Shown here one piece after another: positions 10,498 to 21,206 of a DNA stretch of 64,000 nucleotides (positions are counted from its first letter, which is position 1; every line of letters starts with the position of its first letter). The notes under the pieces are model-generated. The model saw only the letters and a list, made by a program, of their open reading frames with translations, had not been told where the DNA came from and did no database searches. The stretch is from NCBI RefSeq assembly GCF_000754815.1, contig NZ_KN150747.1, positions 1,705,908 to 1,769,907 of the forward strand. The letters run 5' to 3'. Origin of the DNA: Yersinia ruckeri ATCC 29473. GTDB lineage: Bacteria; Pseudomonadota; Gammaproteobacteria; Enterobacterales; Enterobacteriaceae. The translations under genes and the position numbers were made by a program.

Positions 10498-12189
10498 TTA
10501 GCTTGGGTAAACTACCTGCTTGTCTTCTTCAGTTAATGTATCGACTTTTAGTATATTAAGCATACTGTTGGCGATCTCACGCTCGCCCATAACCACCTGA
10601 TCGGCACCACGATCCGAAATATAGATCACTTCATCGTCATAATGCGCTCTGGCAATAATCTTAATATCAGGACGTTTTTCTCGCGCCGAAGCGACGATTT
10701 CTCCAGCCTCATAACCATTGGGAATGGTCAGCAGCAGCCAGCGGGCGCAATCCAGACGAGCCAGCGACATGATTTCTACATTGGCCGCATTACCTAACAC
10801 GGCATGGATACCTTGTTCGCGTAATGCGGTAACCCGGGTTCTGGCGTTCTCAATGACCACCACCGGTACACCTGCCGTATGGAGCTTAGCGCCTAGCAAA
10901 CTACCGACTCTGCCATAGCCCACCAATACAGCATGGTTGCACAAATTCACTGGGATCTGTTTTTCTTCTTCTACCGCTTCTTCAAGTATTTGATCTTCGA
11001 TGGTTTCAGTTTTAATCAGATAGCGATCCAATAGGCTAAACAGTAGCGGATTTAGCATTATTGATAATATAGCGCTGGCCAATACCAGGTTACGACCATG
11101 TTCTGACATCAACCCTAATGAAATACCTAAACCGGCTAAAATAAAGGCAAACTCACCGATTTGCGCCAAACTGACCGAAATGGTCAATGCTGTGCGTTTT
11201 GAGTGTCCAAACATCCGCACCAATAGGAAGGCTGCGGCAGATTTTCCGAAAATAATGATAGCCAGTGAAGCGATCACCGCTAGAGGTTCGCGTATCAAAA
11301 TCATCGGATCGAACAGCATGCCGACGGAAACAAAGAACAGTACGGCAAAAGCATCTCGTAGTGGCAAGGTATCTTGTGCAGCACGGTGGCTGAGTTCAGA
11401 TTCATTCAATACCATACCGGCAAAAAATGCGCCTAGTGCGAAGGAAACGTCAAACAGCCCTACAGCACCGTAAGCAATGCCGAGAGCCAGCACCAGCACT
11501 GCCAGGGTAAATAGTTCTCTGGAGCCGGTACTGGCTGTTTTAGCCAGTATCCACGGCACCAGGCGGCGGCCAACAACAATCATCAGAGTAATAAAGGCAA
11601 TCACTTTACCGATGGTTATGGCCAATTCAGTGAACAGCTGGCTCAAGCTGATGTTTTCACTCCCGATAACACCGGCGAATGCAGGCAGTAGAACCAGCGC
11701 CAGTACCATAGCCAGATCTTCGACGATCAGCCAGCCAATAGCGATTTGACCACGCTGGCTGTCAATCAACTGTCTTTCTTCCAGTGCGCGTAGCAGAACC
11801 ACGGTACTGGCGGTGGATAGGCAAAGGCCGAAGACCAGCCCCGTGACCCAATCCCAACCGAGTAGGCTTGAGAGCCCGATACCCAATAGCGTCGCCACCG
11901 CGATTTGCGCGATAGCGCCGGGAATAGCAATGGATTTTACTGCGAGGAGGTCTTTAAGAGAAAAATGTAGCCCAACACCAAACATTAACAGAATGATACC
12001 GATTTCAGCCAGCTCCGGCGCTAACGAGGTGTCGGCGACAAAACCTGGCGTGAAAGGCCCGGCTAACACCCCTGCGGCAAGATACCCAACCAATGGGGAT
12101 ATGCGCAAGCGGTGTGCCAGTGTACCCAAGAGGAAGGCGAGAACGAGGCCTCCTACAATCGTGGTAATCAAGGGTGTTGAGTGATGCAT
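10498..12189 (-). CDS. ybaL: YbaL, Kef-type cation/proton antiporter
   Basis: YbaL is an inner-membrane CPA2-family transporter like KefB/KefC, with a Na+/H+-exchanger domain (about 12 hydrophobic helices, residues 5-385) followed by a cytosolic TrkA-N/RCK domain. The RCK domain begins with the Rossmann nucleotide motif VLVGYGRVGSLLGAK (about residues 417-431). At 563 aa it is close to E. coli YbaL (558 aa). The substrate is not established; potassium or another cation is inferred from the family. gsk is convergent and ushA divergent. The fsr gene that lies between ybaL and ushA in E. coli is absent here. Confidence 0.95.
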   Translation of the reverse strand: MHHSTPLITTIVGGLVLAFLLGTLAHRLRISPLVGYLAAGVLAGPFTPGFVADTSLAPELAEIGIILLMFGVGLHFSLKDLLAVKSIAIPGAIAQIAVATLLGIGLSSLLGWDWVTGLVFGLCLSTASTVVLLRALEERQLIDSQRGQIAIGWLIVEDLAMVLALVLLPAFAGVIGSENISLSQLFTELAITIGKVIAFITLMIVVGRRLVPWILAKTASTGSRELFTLAVLVLALGIAYGAVGLFDVSFALGAFFAGMVLNESELSHRAAQDTLPLRDAFAVLFFVSVGMLFDPMILIREPLAVIASLAIIIFGKSAAAFLLVRMFGHSKRTALTISVSLAQIGEFAFILAGLGISLGLMSEHGRNLVLASAILSIMLNPLLFSLLDRYLIKTETIEDQILEEAVEEEKQIPVNLCNHAVLVGYGRVGSLLGAKLHTAGVPVVVIENARTRVTALREQGIHAVLGNAANVEIMSLARLDCARWLLLTIPNGYEAGEIVASAREKRPDIKIIARAHYDDEVIYISDRGADQVVMGEREIANSMLNILKVDTLTEEDKQVVYPS

Positions 12190-12871
12190 CCAGACTCCTT
12201 CTTGTTATTCGGGCAGTGTTAATTGACAGTAATAGCATCAGTTTATGGTATTTGTGTGAACTTTGCGCGATAAAAAATCATTTTCTCTCAATAAATTCGT
12301 CTATTTTCATGTTAATTGATTGAAGTGATTATTTTATGGTTATATTGATTTTATATGCAACAAAACCATTATGTTAGATCTTGATTTTATTCTATCTACT
12401 CTATTTTTAATCATTGATTGTTGCTACTTATTATCAATATTTGGCGGTAAGGATGAAAATGTGCTCGGTAGTGGTAAAAATTCGCAGATTGGCTAAACCA
12501 GATTTATGTTGGTCACATCCGCCAGTGCTGCCTATCAGTATAAAAATCGATCCGTGGTGTCAAGGCGGAGGCTGCCGGCTGATATATCAGTGCGATTAAA
12601 CCTATTTTGGGGACACTCAGACTGAATCTGGCCGGTGAATAAGGATAAATCGCCAGAATCAGCGATGGAATCATATGATCTTTACTCTATCTGACATTAT
12701 TTGACAGGTATCGCAAAAATGTGAAATTTTGGTGTGGTTAATCAGGTTACAATGCAAACTACATCGAGGTATCACCTTGATTCTCACTGCAATCTTGAAT
12801 TATCACCGGATCTGTATTTATCAGACAGACTTTTACTTGATCCGCTTTTGGCGATTACATGGAGATTTGCC
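12190..12871. other. Intergenic region between divergent ybaL and ushA
   Basis: This 682-base AT-rich region must contain the ybaL and ushA promoters. I could not assign either with confidence. Short open frames in it have no ribosome site and no recognisable sequence. E. coli carries fsr at this position; no trace of it is visible. Confidence 0.5.
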
Positions 12872-14524
12872 ATGCGTTTTTCATTAAATACCACAGCATG
12901 TGCATTGGCCGTAACATTGGCCTTTGCCCCAGGATGGGCTAGCGCCTGGGAAAAAGATAAAACTTACGATATTACAGTGCTACATACCAATGATCATCAT
13001 GGGCATTTCTGGCAGAACGATCACGGTGAATATGGTTTGGCGGCGCAAAAAACGTTAGTGGATAATATTCGCCAACAAGTGGTAGCAAAGGGCGGCAGTT
13101 TATTATTGCTCTCCGGCGGCGATATTAATACTGGCGTACCCGAATCGGATTTACAGGATGCAGAGCCTGATTTTCGCGGGATGAATTTAGTGGGATACGA
13201 TGCTATGGCGATCGGTAACCATGAATTTGATAATCCCTTGAGTGTGCTGCGTCAGCAGGAAAAATGGGCGACTTTCCCATTGCTGTCCGCCAATATTTAC
13301 CAGAAAAGCACTCAGCAACGTTTATTTAAACCTTATGCTTTGTTTGATAAACAAGGGATCAAAATTGCGGTGATTGGTTTAACTACCGATGATACGGCTA
13401 AAATTGGCAATCCTGAATATTTCACCGATATTGAGTTTCGTGTGCCAGCGGTTGAAGCCAAGCAGGTTGTTGAAAAACTGCGTCAGGATGAAAAACCGGA
13501 CATTATTATTGCAGCCACCCATATGGGCCATTATGACAATGGTAACCACGGTTCAAATGCACCGGGTGATGTAGAAATGGCTCGCAGCTTGCCTGCTGGT
13601 TATCTGGATATGATTGTGGGTGGTCACTCACAGGATCCGGTTTGTATGTCGAGCGAAAATCATAAACAGGTAGATTATGTGCCAGGTACGGCCTGTGAGC
13701 CTGATCGCCAAAATGGTACTTGGATTGTTCAAGCCCATGAGTGGGGAAAATACGTAGGCCGGGCTGACTTTACATTCCGTAACGGAGAGTTGAAGTTGGC
13801 TAATTACCAATTGATTCCAGTTAATCTGAAGAAGAAAATCGAGAAAGCTGACGGTACCAGCGAACGCGTATTTTATACCGAGGAAATTGCTGAAAATCCG
13901 GCGATGCTGAAATTGCTGACGCCGTTTGAAGATAAAGGCAAAGCGCAACTGGAAATTAAGGTTGGCAGCGTTAATGGCAAGTTGGAAGGCGACCGCAGTA
14001 AAGTGCGTTTCCAGCAAACTAATATGGCTCGGTTATTACTTGCGGCACAAATGGAACGCGCTGGGGCAGATTTTGCTGTCATGAGCGGCGGTGGCGTTCG
14101 TGATTCTATTGATGCTGGTGATATTACTTATAAAGATGTGCTGAAAGTGCAGCCGTTCGGTAATACGCTGGTTTACGTAGATATGAAAGGTAGCGAAATT
14201 GAGAAGTATTTGGCTGTTGTTGCGAATAAGAAAGTGGATTCAGGTGCTTATGCGCAGTTTGCCAACGTCGGTTTAGTGGCTGATGGTACTGGAGTGAGCG
14301 CTATTAACATTCAGGGTAAACCGCTGGAGGCTAATAAAACTTACCGTATGGCGACGCTGAATTTCAACGCATTGGGTGGTGATGGCTACCCGCGAGTTGA
14401 TACCTTGCCGAGTTATGTCAATACTGGCTTTATCGATGCTGAAGTATTGAAACAATTTATTGAGAAACATTCTCCGCTAGATGCTGCGGCCTATGAGCCG
14501 AAAGGCGAGATTGTTTATAAGTAG
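12872..14524 (+). CDS. ushA: Periplasmic UDP-sugar hydrolase / 5'-nucleotidase UshA
   Basis: UshA degrades UDP-sugars and 5'-nucleotides in the periplasm so that nucleosides can be taken up. I chose the ATG at 12872 over an earlier in-frame one because GGAGATTTGCC precedes it and the protein then starts with a signal peptide (MRFSLNTTACALAVTLAFAP, cleavage after WASA). The metallophosphatase motifs are HTNDHHGH, SGGDINTG, GNHEFDNP and GGHSQDP. The C-terminal 5'-nucleotidase domain contains the substrate-binding NFNALGGDGYP. The mature protein is about 525 aa, as in E. coli. A terminator follows. Confidence 0.97.
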   Translation: MRFSLNTTACALAVTLAFAPGWASAWEKDKTYDITVLHTNDHHGHFWQNDHGEYGLAAQKTLVDNIRQQVVAKGGSLLLLSGGDINTGVPESDLQDAEPDFRGMNLVGYDAMAIGNHEFDNPLSVLRQQEKWATFPLLSANIYQKSTQQRLFKPYALFDKQGIKIAVIGLTTDDTAKIGNPEYFTDIEFRVPAVEAKQVVEKLRQDEKPDIIIAATHMGHYDNGNHGSNAPGDVEMARSLPAGYLDMIVGGHSQDPVCMSSENHKQVDYVPGTACEPDRQNGTWIVQAHEWGKYVGRADFTFRNGELKLANYQLIPVNLKKKIEKADGTSERVFYTEEIAENPAMLKLLTPFEDKGKAQLEIKVGSVNGKLEGDRSKVRFQQTNMARLLLAAQMERAGADFAVMSGGGVRDSIDAGDITYKDVLKVQPFGNTLVYVDMKGSEIEKYLAVVANKKVDSGAYAQFANVGLVADGTGVSAINIQGKPLEANKTYRMATLNFNALGGDGYPRVDTLPSYVNTGFIDAEVLKQFIEKHSPLDAAAYEPKGEIVYK

Positions 14525-14548
14525 AGTTATCGACGTTTTCTTTCGTTT

Positions 14549-14585
14549 ATAGGCATGACGATTCTTTATCGTCGTGCCTATTTTT
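14549..14585 (+). terminator. Terminator after ushA
   Basis: ATAGGCATGACGAT pairs with ATCGTCGTGCCTAT around a short loop, followed by TTTTT. This is a strong intrinsic terminator. Confidence 0.88.
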
Positions 14586-14631
14586 ACCCGTTATTTAACG
14601 CAGATAAGTGATAACGGGTGGATAGAGATTA

Positions 14632-15111
14632 TTAATCTCGTTTGGCAATATCCGCGAAGATACCATTGAGCAGGCGGCTCAACTCGGCGGGTGCCAGTTC
14701 AATATCCAGACCCCGCTTACCGCCAGAAACAAACATCGTATCGTATTGCAAAGCCTGATGATCAATCACTGTAGGTAGGCGTTTTTTCTGTCCAAGTGGG
14801 CTGATACCGCCAACCAGATAACCGGTCACACGCTGGGCTAATTGAGGATCGGCCATTTCTACCTTTTTGGCACCCAAAGCGCGTGCCACTTTCTTCAAAT
14901 CCAACTGGGTTGCCACAGGGGTGACTGCCACGGCTAAATTTTTTGCATCACCATTTAAGGCAACCAGCAATGTTTTATAAACTTGCTGAGCATCCAGCCC
15001 TAATTTTTTAACCGCTTCATCGCCGAAATTGGTTTCTGAACTGTCGTGTTCATAAGGATGAAGGGTGAAAGTCACCTTTTGCTTTTCTAATAAAATAACG
15101 GCAGGAGTCAT
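14632..15111 (-). CDS. ybaK: Cys-tRNA(Pro)/Cys-tRNA(Cys) deacylase YbaK
   Basis: YbaK clears cysteine mischarged on tRNA-Pro. The 159-aa protein is a single YbaK/ProXp-type editing domain, with the conserved YKTLLVAL, a Lys-rich [17 protein letters not shown] helix, and the [17 protein letters not shown] substrate-pocket segment. The order ybaK-chiX-ybaP is as in E. coli. Confidence 0.96.
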   Translation of the reverse strand: MTPAVILLEKQKVTFTLHPYEHDSSETNFGDEAVKKLGLDAQQVYKTLLVALNGDAKNLAVAVTPVATQLDLKKVARALGAKKVEMADPQLAQRVTGYLVGGISPLGQKKRLPTVIDHQALQYDTMFVSGGKRGLDIELAPAELSRLLNGIFADIAKRD

Positions 15112-15315
15112 GATTTATGTCCGATAAATAATGAATGAAACTGACTGTGTTGGTTCATATTCTTGATGAATCTTTAATGATTTTAATATGTTAGGCTTAA
15201 CATGGCTTAGTAAGCAAAAAATTAATTCAATAGAATCAAAATTATGACGTGATATTCCTCAATAATAATGAATGCCAGTTGCTTATTCGATCCACAGGTT
15301 GCTACCCTAACTTGG

Positions 15316-15414
15316 CAACAGAGTCGACCATCAGGGAGGCTAAGTTGTTACGTAATAACTAAAACAATGAAAATTCCTCTTTGACTGGCCAATAGAGATA
15401 TTGGCCATTTTTTT
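15316..15414 (+). ncRNA. chiX: ChiX (MicM/SroB) small RNA
   Basis: ChiX is an Hfq-dependent sRNA that represses chitoporin (chiP) mRNA and is itself neutralised by the chb mRNA. It lies between ybaK and ybaP in E. coli, and the sequence sits in the same place and orientation here. The 3' part is nearly identical: an ATGAAAATTCCTCTTTGAC pairing region, then the terminator hairpin TGGCCAAT-AGAGAT-ATTGGCCA and seven Ts at 15408-15414. The 5' half is not conserved with E. coli. A plausible promoter (TTGCTT at 15279, TACCCT at 15303, 18-base spacer) puts the start near 15316, so the 5' end is approximate. Confidence 0.9.
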
Positions 15415-15415
15415 A

Positions 15416-16222
15416 TCAATGAGCGGAACGCATTAATGTCGGTAAATTTCCTTCACCATATAAATGTAATGCACCAACGGCAACCACATAACGTCCGGCA
15501 GGCAGCGCCTCTAGCCGCTTTTTCCACAGCTGATTGCGTTTAACCATTAATATTTCATATAAATCGTTGCTGAAGGTTGTGCTCAGTGTGGTGATCTGGT
15601 CGCAGGGTTGGCGTTCTAGCCACCAGCTGATCATGGTTTGCAGCATTCGTGCATTGGTATGCCAATGGGCGAGCGTATCTTCAAGCAGCGTCATACCGCT
15701 ATCCGATAGACTTTCCAGCAGAGAAAGCTGCATCTGAGCGCCTTCCAGTTCAATAATACTCTTGCTTTGTGCCTTAGCAGCATTCAGCAATTGGTAGTCA
15801 ATACCGTACTCTCCTCGCAGTCCCAGATTTTGCGCTTGTCGCGCCTGAAGCATCAAGGCAATCTGCCAGGCAGGAAGTGATGCCAGATCGAGAGGATCGC
15901 ATTTTAGTTCTTCGCTTCGCTGCAAAAATTGCTGATAACATTGTTCGGATAAACGATCCATCAACGGCGCTTCATCAGGGTATTGCCCAAACGGAGAGCT
16001 AGCGACGGTGATATCAGCTTCGACGATCAATGCATCGGCTTTAATCAGGCGATCCAGCAGTATATCCGGTAACGGAAACATCCCTTCGGTGCCCATATGA
16101 ATACTGCCAACCAAATGAAAATAGCGTTCGCCAGATAATTGGAGGTCCAGACCCGGATATGGGTAGGATGGTGGCGAGATAATGCCGAGAAAGGTGGCGA
16201 GTTGACGTAGAAGTTGACCCAT
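15416..16222 (-). CDS. ybaP: YbaP, TraB/GumN-family protein
   Basis: YbaP belongs to the TraB/PrgY/GumN family (Tiki-like metalloprotease fold); its cellular role is unproven. The 268-aa protein carries the two family motifs: GSIHMG near the N-terminus (about residue 39) and VGALHLYGEGNL near the C-terminus. The conserved histidines and Glu of a possible metal site are present. It lies on the opposite strand to ChiX, ending next to the sRNA terminator, and downstream of copA on the same strand. Confidence 0.92.
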   Translation of the reverse strand: MGQLLRQLATFLGIISPPSYPYPGLDLQLSGERYFHLVGSIHMGTEGMFPLPDILLDRLIKADALIVEADITVASSPFGQYPDEAPLMDRLSEQCYQQFLQRSEELKCDPLDLASLPAWQIALMLQARQAQNLGLRGEYGIDYQLLNAAKAQSKSIIELEGAQMQLSLLESLSDSGMTLLEDTLAHWHTNARMLQTMISWWLERQPCDQITTLSTTFSNDLYEILMVKRNQLWKKRLEALPAGRYVVAVGALHLYGEGNLPTLMRSAH

Positions 16223-16269
16223 ATTGATGTGCGTCCCTGAAGTAGCATTGACTTCATGCTAAACGCTAA

Positions 16270-16298
16270 ATGGCGCACAAGAAAGTGTTGTGCGCCAT
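16270..16298 (-). terminator. Terminator after copA
   Basis: ATGGCGCACAA pairs perfectly with TTGTGCGCCAT around a seven-base loop, 17 bases after the copA stop. The T tract is weak on either strand, but the stem is strong. Confidence 0.65.
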
Positions 16299-16314
16299 TA
16301 GGTTATCGCTTTGT

Positions 16315-19050
16315 TTACTGTTTAGGCTTAAAACGCAGTAAACGGTTGGCATTACTGACTACGGTAATTGATGACAGCGCCATTGCTGCCCCTGCGACCA
16401 CCGGGCTTAGCAAGGTTCCGGTGAAGGGATACAAAATCCCAGCAGCGATAGGAATACCCAGTGCGTTATAGAAAAATGCTCCGAGTAGGTTCTGTTTCAT
16501 ATTGCGCAAAGTGGCTTTGGATAACTCAACTGCATCGGCAACGCCGTGCAAGCTGTGGCGCATTAATGTAATGGCGGCGGTTTCTATGGCAATATCGCTG
16601 CCTCCACCCATAGCAATCCCGACATCAGCCTGTGCCAGTGCGGGGGCATCATTGATACCATCACCCACCATTGCCACTTTATTGCCTGCGGCCTGTAACT
16701 GTTTAATTGCAGCGGCTTTGCCGTCAGGCAAGACACCCGCAATGACGTGATCGATACCCGCTTCTTTCGCAATGGCATGGGCGGTAATCGGGTTGTCACC
16801 GGTCAACATCACCAGTTTATAACCTTGTTGATGCAGGCGTTGCAGTGCACTGACGCTGTCGTTTCGCAGTGGATCACGGATAGACAGTAGCGCCGCCACC
16901 TTGCCATTCGCCGTCAGAATGACCGGTGTTGCACCACTTTCAGCTTGTTGTTTCATTAGGGTTTTCAATTCATGAATATCAACTTTCTGCTGCTCAAGCA
17001 GCGGCGCATTACCCAGTAGCAATGGCGTGCCATCCACTTCACCGCTGACACCCAAGCCGCGTAATGTTCGGAACTGGCTGGCAGTTGGCAGTGGTAAGCC
17101 TTTTGCTCGTTGCAAGATCGCCTGAGCCAAAGGGTGATTGGAGCCGGTTTCCAGTGCGGCAGCCCAGCTTAACGCTTGCTGTTCACTAACGCCGTTAAAG
17201 GTATGGATAGCCACGACTTGCGGACGGCCTTCGGTCAGTGTGCCGGTCTTGTCAAACACCAGCGTATTCAGATTGCTAGCCTGTTGTAGCGCATCAGCAT
17301 CCCGCACCAGCACGCCAAATTCAGCCGCGCGACCGACACCAGAAATGATCGACATTGGCGTTGCCAATCCCAAAGCGCAAGGACAGGCGATAATCAGTAC
17401 CGTGGTCGCGACCACCAAGGTATATACCATCTGTGGCTGTGGACCGAAGAAGTACCAGATAACACCGGCAAGCACCGCAATGGCAACGACCGTCGGGACG
17501 AAGACCGCAGAAATCCGGTCGGCAAGCTGCCCTATTTCTGGTTTACTGCTTTGGGCTTGGCGCACCAGCTTGATAATGCGGGCCAGTGTGGTTTGGCTGC
17601 CAATGGCATTAGCCCTAAACAGTACCGAACCATCTTGCACCGCCGTTCCGGCATGGACAATATCACCAGCCGATTTTTGTTGTGGAATCGGCTCGCCGGT
17701 CAGCATGGCCTCATCCATCCATACTTCTCCTGATAGGATCTCGCCGTCTACCGGCACACGGTCACCGGTGGTCAAACGCAGTGTCATGCCCAGTTGCACT
17801 TCAGCCAGCGGAATCAATTCTTCACGGTCTTCCTTGACCACTCTCGCTGTCGGTGGAGCCAGATCCAGCAAGCGTTCTAGCGCGTTGGACGAGCGTTGTC
17901 GCGCGCGTTGTTCCATCGCGTGGCCCAAATTGATCAAACCAATGATCATGGCGCTAGCTTCGTAGTAAAGATGGCGAGCTTCCATCGGGAAGATATCAGG
18001 CCAGATATTGACCGTAATTGAGTAGATCCAGGCGGCGCCAGTCCCCAATGCTACCAGCGTGTCCATAGTGGAGCTGCCGTTCTTTAGGCTGACCCAAGCA
18101 TTACGATAAAAGTGTCCACCAGCGAAAATCATCACCAGTAACGTCAGCACCCCAACCACCAACCAAGGCGTTTGGGTTTCCGGCGTCAGCGTCATACTGC
18201 CACCGAACAGACCCCAGGCCATCAGCGGGATACCCAATAGCAAACCCAGCGCGGCTTGCCACTGGAAACGCTTCATATTGGCCTGTGCCATTTCCTGCTG
18301 GCGTTCGCGTCGTTTGGCTTCGTCTTCGATAATTTCAGCGCCATAACCAGCTTTTTCTACCGCGCTAATCAGGGCGGAATGATCGGCAGAACCGGTTACC
18401 AGTGCGCTGCGTTCCGCTAAATTGACTCGTGCAACTTGAACACCGTCAACGCCTTGTAACGCCTTCTGTACTTTAGACACGCAGTTGGCACAGCTCATAC
18501 CGGTTAGCAGTAATTGCACATTGTCGATATCGTCGGAGTCAATCTGTGGCGCGGGTGTTTCATTTGCCGGAATAGAAGAGGCCGCTGCCAGAGATTCCGG
18601 CGGAAGGTGCATAGCGTGTGTCAGCGGCTCAGTTTTTGGGGCAGGGGCTACCGGGGTCAATATGGCGTGGTAGCCTGCATTTTCTACGGCGGCAATCAGT
18701 AATTTCGGTTCAACCTGGCCGAATACTTGGGCACTTTCGGTAGAGACATCCGCGGCGATAACACCTGAAACCGCTTCCAGCGCGTTACGGGTAGTGGCTA
18801 CGCAATGCATGCAGCTTAAACCAGAAAGTTGTAGTTCAACGTCCGGCTGTTGTACCCATTCGGCCTGATAACCTGCTTGTTTTACCGTTTCAATCAACGC
18901 CTGAATATCGGCGTCGCCCGTGATTTTGGCACCGTGAAGGTTAACCTGTGCCTGTTCTACATCAGGTCGATTTTCCAGCGCTTTTTGCACCCGTCCGGCG
19001 CAATTCATACAGGTTAAACCCTGTAAAGCAAGCAGCGTAGTATGTGACAT
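16315..19050 (-). CDS. copA: Cu(I)-exporting P1B-type ATPase CopA
   Basis: CopA pumps Cu(I) from the cytoplasm to the periplasm. The 911-aa protein has three heavy-metal-binding domains with CxxC motifs: GLTCMNCAG (residue 13 onward), GLSCMHCVA (about 78) and GMSCANCVS (about 183). The membrane and ATPase core follows, with the CPC ion site ([12 protein letters not shown]), the phosphorylation motif DKTGT, HP in the nucleotide domain (GSNHPLA) and [10 protein letters not shown]. coli CopA has two such N-terminal domains, so one is extra here. A glutamate/proline-rich linker separates domains two and three. Transcription is divergent from cueR and controlled by the CueR box between them. Confidence 0.97.
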   Translation of the reverse strand: MSHTTLLALQGLTCMNCAGRVQKALENRPDVEQAQVNLHGAKITGDADIQALIETVKQAGYQAEWVQQPDVELQLSGLSCMHCVATTRNALEAVSGVIAADVSTESAQVFGQVEPKLLIAAVENAGYHAILTPVAPAPKTEPLTHAMHLPPESLAAASSIPANETPAPQIDSDDIDNVQLLLTGMSCANCVSKVQKALQGVDGVQVARVNLAERSALVTGSADHSALISAVEKAGYGAEIIEDEAKRRERQQEMAQANMKRFQWQAALGLLLGIPLMAWGLFGGSMTLTPETQTPWLVVGVLTLLVMIFAGGHFYRNAWVSLKNGSSTMDTLVALGTGAAWIYSITVNIWPDIFPMEARHLYYEASAMIIGLINLGHAMEQRARQRSSNALERLLDLAPPTARVVKEDREELIPLAEVQLGMTLRLTTGDRVPVDGEILSGEVWMDEAMLTGEPIPQQKSAGDIVHAGTAVQDGSVLFRANAIGSQTTLARIIKLVRQAQSSKPEIGQLADRISAVFVPTVVAIAVLAGVIWYFFGPQPQMVYTLVVATTVLIIACPCALGLATPMSIISGVGRAAEFGVLVRDADALQQASNLNTLVFDKTGTLTEGRPQVVAIHTFNGVSEQQALSWAAALETGSNHPLAQAILQRAKGLPLPTASQFRTLRGLGVSGEVDGTPLLLGNAPLLEQQKVDIHELKTLMKQQAESGATPVILTANGKVAALLSIRDPLRNDSVSALQRLHQQGYKLVMLTGDNPITAHAIAKEAGIDHVIAGVLPDGKAAAIKQLQAAGNKVAMVGDGINDAPALAQADVGIAMGGGSDIAIETAAITLMRHSLHGVADAVELSKATLRNMKQNLLGAFFYNALGIPIAAGILYPFTGTLLSPVVAGAAMALSSITVVSNANRLLRFKPKQ

Positions 19051-19197
19051 GATTAACTCCTTAAAGAGTAAAGAACTTATCCTTTTATCTGCGAGGATAA
19101 GTTTAGTCGGTATTAACCTCTTTACCTCGCTGCCAGTCTTTCAATGACAACAAGATGGATTTCATTTGACTGAGAACACTATTTTAACTAGTTATAG

Positions 19198-19228
19198 AGG
19201 TTAAACCTTCCAGCAAGGGTAAGGTCAA
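19198..19228 (-). promoter_or_regulatory. copA promoter with CueR operator
   Basis: On the minus strand, TTGACC (19223-19228) and TAACCT (19198-19203) are separated by 19 bases, the long spacer typical of MerR-family activated promoters. The spacer holds the dyad ACCTTACCC-TTGCTGGAAGGT, close to the E. coli copA CueR box. Confidence 0.88.
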
Positions 19229-19238
19229 GGGGGAAAAG

Positions 19239-19673
19239 ATGAACATCAGTGATGTGGCGAAAAAAACCGGCCTGACCAGTAAAGCCATTCGTTTTTATGA
19301 AGAAAAGAAGCTGGTAACTCCGCCGATTCGTACCGATAACGGCTATCGGAGTTATAACGCGCGGCACATAGAAGAGTTGACGTTATTACGCCAAGCACGG
19401 CTGGTGGGATTTACGCTGGATGAGTGCCGGGAATTATTGGCCTTGTTCCACAACCCTGACCGCCACAGTGCCGATGTCAAAGCGGCAACGCTGCAAAAGG
19501 TAGCAGAAATCGAGAATCATATTCATGAGCTTAATCAGATGCGTCTAAAATTATTGGCGCTGGCGGCTGAATGCCCTGGAGATGACGGTGCTGACTGCCC
19601 GATCATTAATAACTTGGCAGGATGTTGTCAGAGTAAGGAAAGTGGCAGCAGCGAAGAGAAGGGCGGATCATAA
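19239..19673 (+). CDS. cueR: Copper efflux regulator CueR
   Basis: CueR is a MerR-family activator that senses Cu(I) and untwists the copA promoter. The 144-aa protein has the N-terminal winged helix ([20 protein letters not shown]), a long dimerisation helix, and the Cu(I)-binding cysteines C112 and C120 in the [11 protein letters not shown] loop, at the same spacing as E. coli CueR. It has a longer tail with two further cysteines (CC, 129-130) and a Ser/Glu/Gly end. It starts next to its own operator, divergent from copA. Confidence 0.97.
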   Translation: MNISDVAKKTGLTSKAIRFYEEKKLVTPPIRTDNGYRSYNARHIEELTLLRQARLVGFTLDECRELLALFHNPDRHSADVKAATLQKVAEIENHIHELNQMRLKLLALAAECPGDDGADCPIINNLAGCCQSKESGSSEEKGGS

Positions 19674-19680
19674 GAGGATA

Positions 19681-19716
19681 ACTGCCCATCAACAGCAAAG
19701 TGCCATGATGGGCGGT
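19681..19716. terminator. Terminator between convergent cueR and ybbJ
   Basis: ACTGCCCATCA (19681-19691) pairs with TGATGGGCGGT (19706-19716), with one mismatch. It lies between convergent genes and probably serves both. Confidence 0.7.
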
Positions 19717-19719
19717 TAA

Positions 19720-20169
19720 TTAACGAGTTATTGCTCTGACATTCAAGGTGTTACCTTCAACAGAGATCACCTCGACTTCAGTTCCCACGCTCAGTTCATA
19801 GGCACTGTGAATACGCCAGCTGCTGTCGCCGATTCTCATCCGGCCAAAACCGTCTAATGTCGGTTCCGTCAGGGTTGCCCGCAGACCGATCATTTGATGA
19901 TCACGTTGATTGAGCATGGATGGTTGTGGCTTGATTCGCTGACTCAACCAATACCACCACAGAATAGCGGCGCTCACGGTTAGAATGGCAAATAGCACAC
20001 CTTGCCATTCCCAACTGAGCGGCAGCAGCCACACCAACAGACCGACCAGCACGGCAGCAATACCACTCCATAACAGATAACCGCTGGCACCCAACATTTC
20101 GGCGGCTAATAGCAAACCACCGAGTGATAGCCAAAACCAATTTGGGTTTGCTGCAATCTGTTTCAGCAT
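19720..20169 (-). CDS. ybbJ: NfeD-family membrane protein YbbJ
   Basis: This is a short NfeD-like protein (149 aa) with N-terminal transmembrane helices (about residues 12-85) and a C-terminal OB-fold beta domain ([25 protein letters not shown]). Its partner in the family is an SPFH/stomatin protein. Here it follows qmcA by two bases on the same strand, so the two are translated together. Confidence 0.94.
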   Translation of the reverse strand: MLKQIAANPNWFWLSLGGLLLAAEMLGASGYLLWSGIAAVLVGLLVWLLPLSWEWQGVLFAILTVSAAILWWYWLSQRIKPQPSMLNQRDHQMIGLRATLTEPTLDGFGRMRIGDSSWRIHSAYELSVGTEVEVISVEGNTLNVRAITR

Positions 20170-20171
20170 GG

Positions 20172-21086
20172 TTATTTACCTCGGCTGTTTTTGCTCTCGC
20201 CAATCAGTTCGGCGATCCCACCAATTGCGCCCATCAGGCTGCTGGCATCCAATGGCATCATGACCACTTTGCTATTATTGGCAGAACCAATGTGTTGCAG
20301 TGCCTCGGTGTATTTTTGTGCGACGAAATAGTTGATTGCCTGAATATCACCGGCAGCAATAGCTTCAGAAACCATTTTGGTCGCCATCGCTTCGGCTTCG
20401 GCTCCACGTTCACGGGCTTCCGCTTGCAGGAATGCGGATTGACGCTCACCTTCAGCTTTCAGAATCTGTGATTGCTTCTCACCTTCAGCGCGTAAAATAG
20501 CAGCCTGACGTACACCTTCGGCTTCCAGAATATCAGCACGCTTGGTTCGCTCGGCTTTCATCTGGGCGTTCATGGCAGAAATCAGTTCAGTTGGTGGGCG
20601 CACATCGCGGATTTCAATACGAGTGATTTTAATACCCCACGGATTGGTCGCTTCATCAACAATATGCAGCAGGCGACTATTGATATTATCGCGCTGAGAC
20701 AACATTTCATCCAGTTCCATCGAACCCAGCACGGTACGGAAGTTGGTCATGGTCAGGTTAACGATCGCCAGTTCCAGGTTGCTCACTTCATAGGCTGCTT
20801 TGACCGGATCAATAACCTGAATAAAGCAGACGGCGTCAATAGCGACGTTGGCGTTATCGCGGGAGATGATTTCCTGCGAAGGAATATCCAGGACTTGTTC
20901 CATCATATTGATTTTACGGCCAATGCGATCCATGAACGGGACAACAATGTTCAGGCCTGGCATCAGGGTTTTGGTATAGCGGCCAAAGCGCTCGACGGTC
21001 CATTGGAAACCTTGTGGGACAATCTTGATCGCGGAGAACACCACAACCAGCGCAACGACAATAATAATTGGGATAACCGTAAACAT
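20172..21086 (-). CDS. qmcA: SPFH/band-7 (stomatin-like) protein QmcA
   Basis: QmcA is an inner-membrane SPFH protein thought to act in membrane microdomains and quality control. I set the start at 21086 ([16 protein letters not shown]), because CAGGAAG lies at good distance and the E. coli protein starts at the same residue. An ORF start 12 residues upstream lacks support. One N-terminal TM helix (about residues 3-22) is followed by the SPFH domain ([13 protein letters not shown] ...) and a coiled-coil with Ala/Glu repeats (about residues 185-250). The 304-aa length is normal. Confidence 0.95.
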   Translation of the reverse strand: MFTVIPIIIVVALVVVFSAIKIVPQGFQWTVERFGRYTKTLMPGLNIVVPFMDRIGRKINMMEQVLDIPSQEIISRDNANVAIDAVCFIQVIDPVKAAYEVSNLELAIVNLTMTNFRTVLGSMELDEMLSQRDNINSRLLHIVDEATNPWGIKITRIEIRDVRPPTELISAMNAQMKAERTKRADILEAEGVRQAAILRAEGEKQSQILKAEGERQSAFLQAEARERGAEAEAMATKMVSEAIAAGDIQAINYFVAQKYTEALQHIGSANNSKVVMMPLDASSLMGAIGGIAELIGESKNSRGK

Positions 21087-21206
21087 AGTTAACTTCCTGT
21101 CGGTTAATGAATATTGTTTCATAATATTACGCGACGACTGGCTAAAAGACTAACTAAAGGGAGGTAAATACGTGTAAGGAGGTATTTTAGTGGTGTAAGT
21201 GCTGGA

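Noticed and set aside
12414-12599. 61-codon frame between ybaL and ushA
   Set aside because: No ribosome site and an atypical composition; judged to be chance.
12734-12871. Upstream start of ushA
   Set aside because: The start at 12872 has a good ribosome site and gives a proper signal peptide; the extension would bury it.
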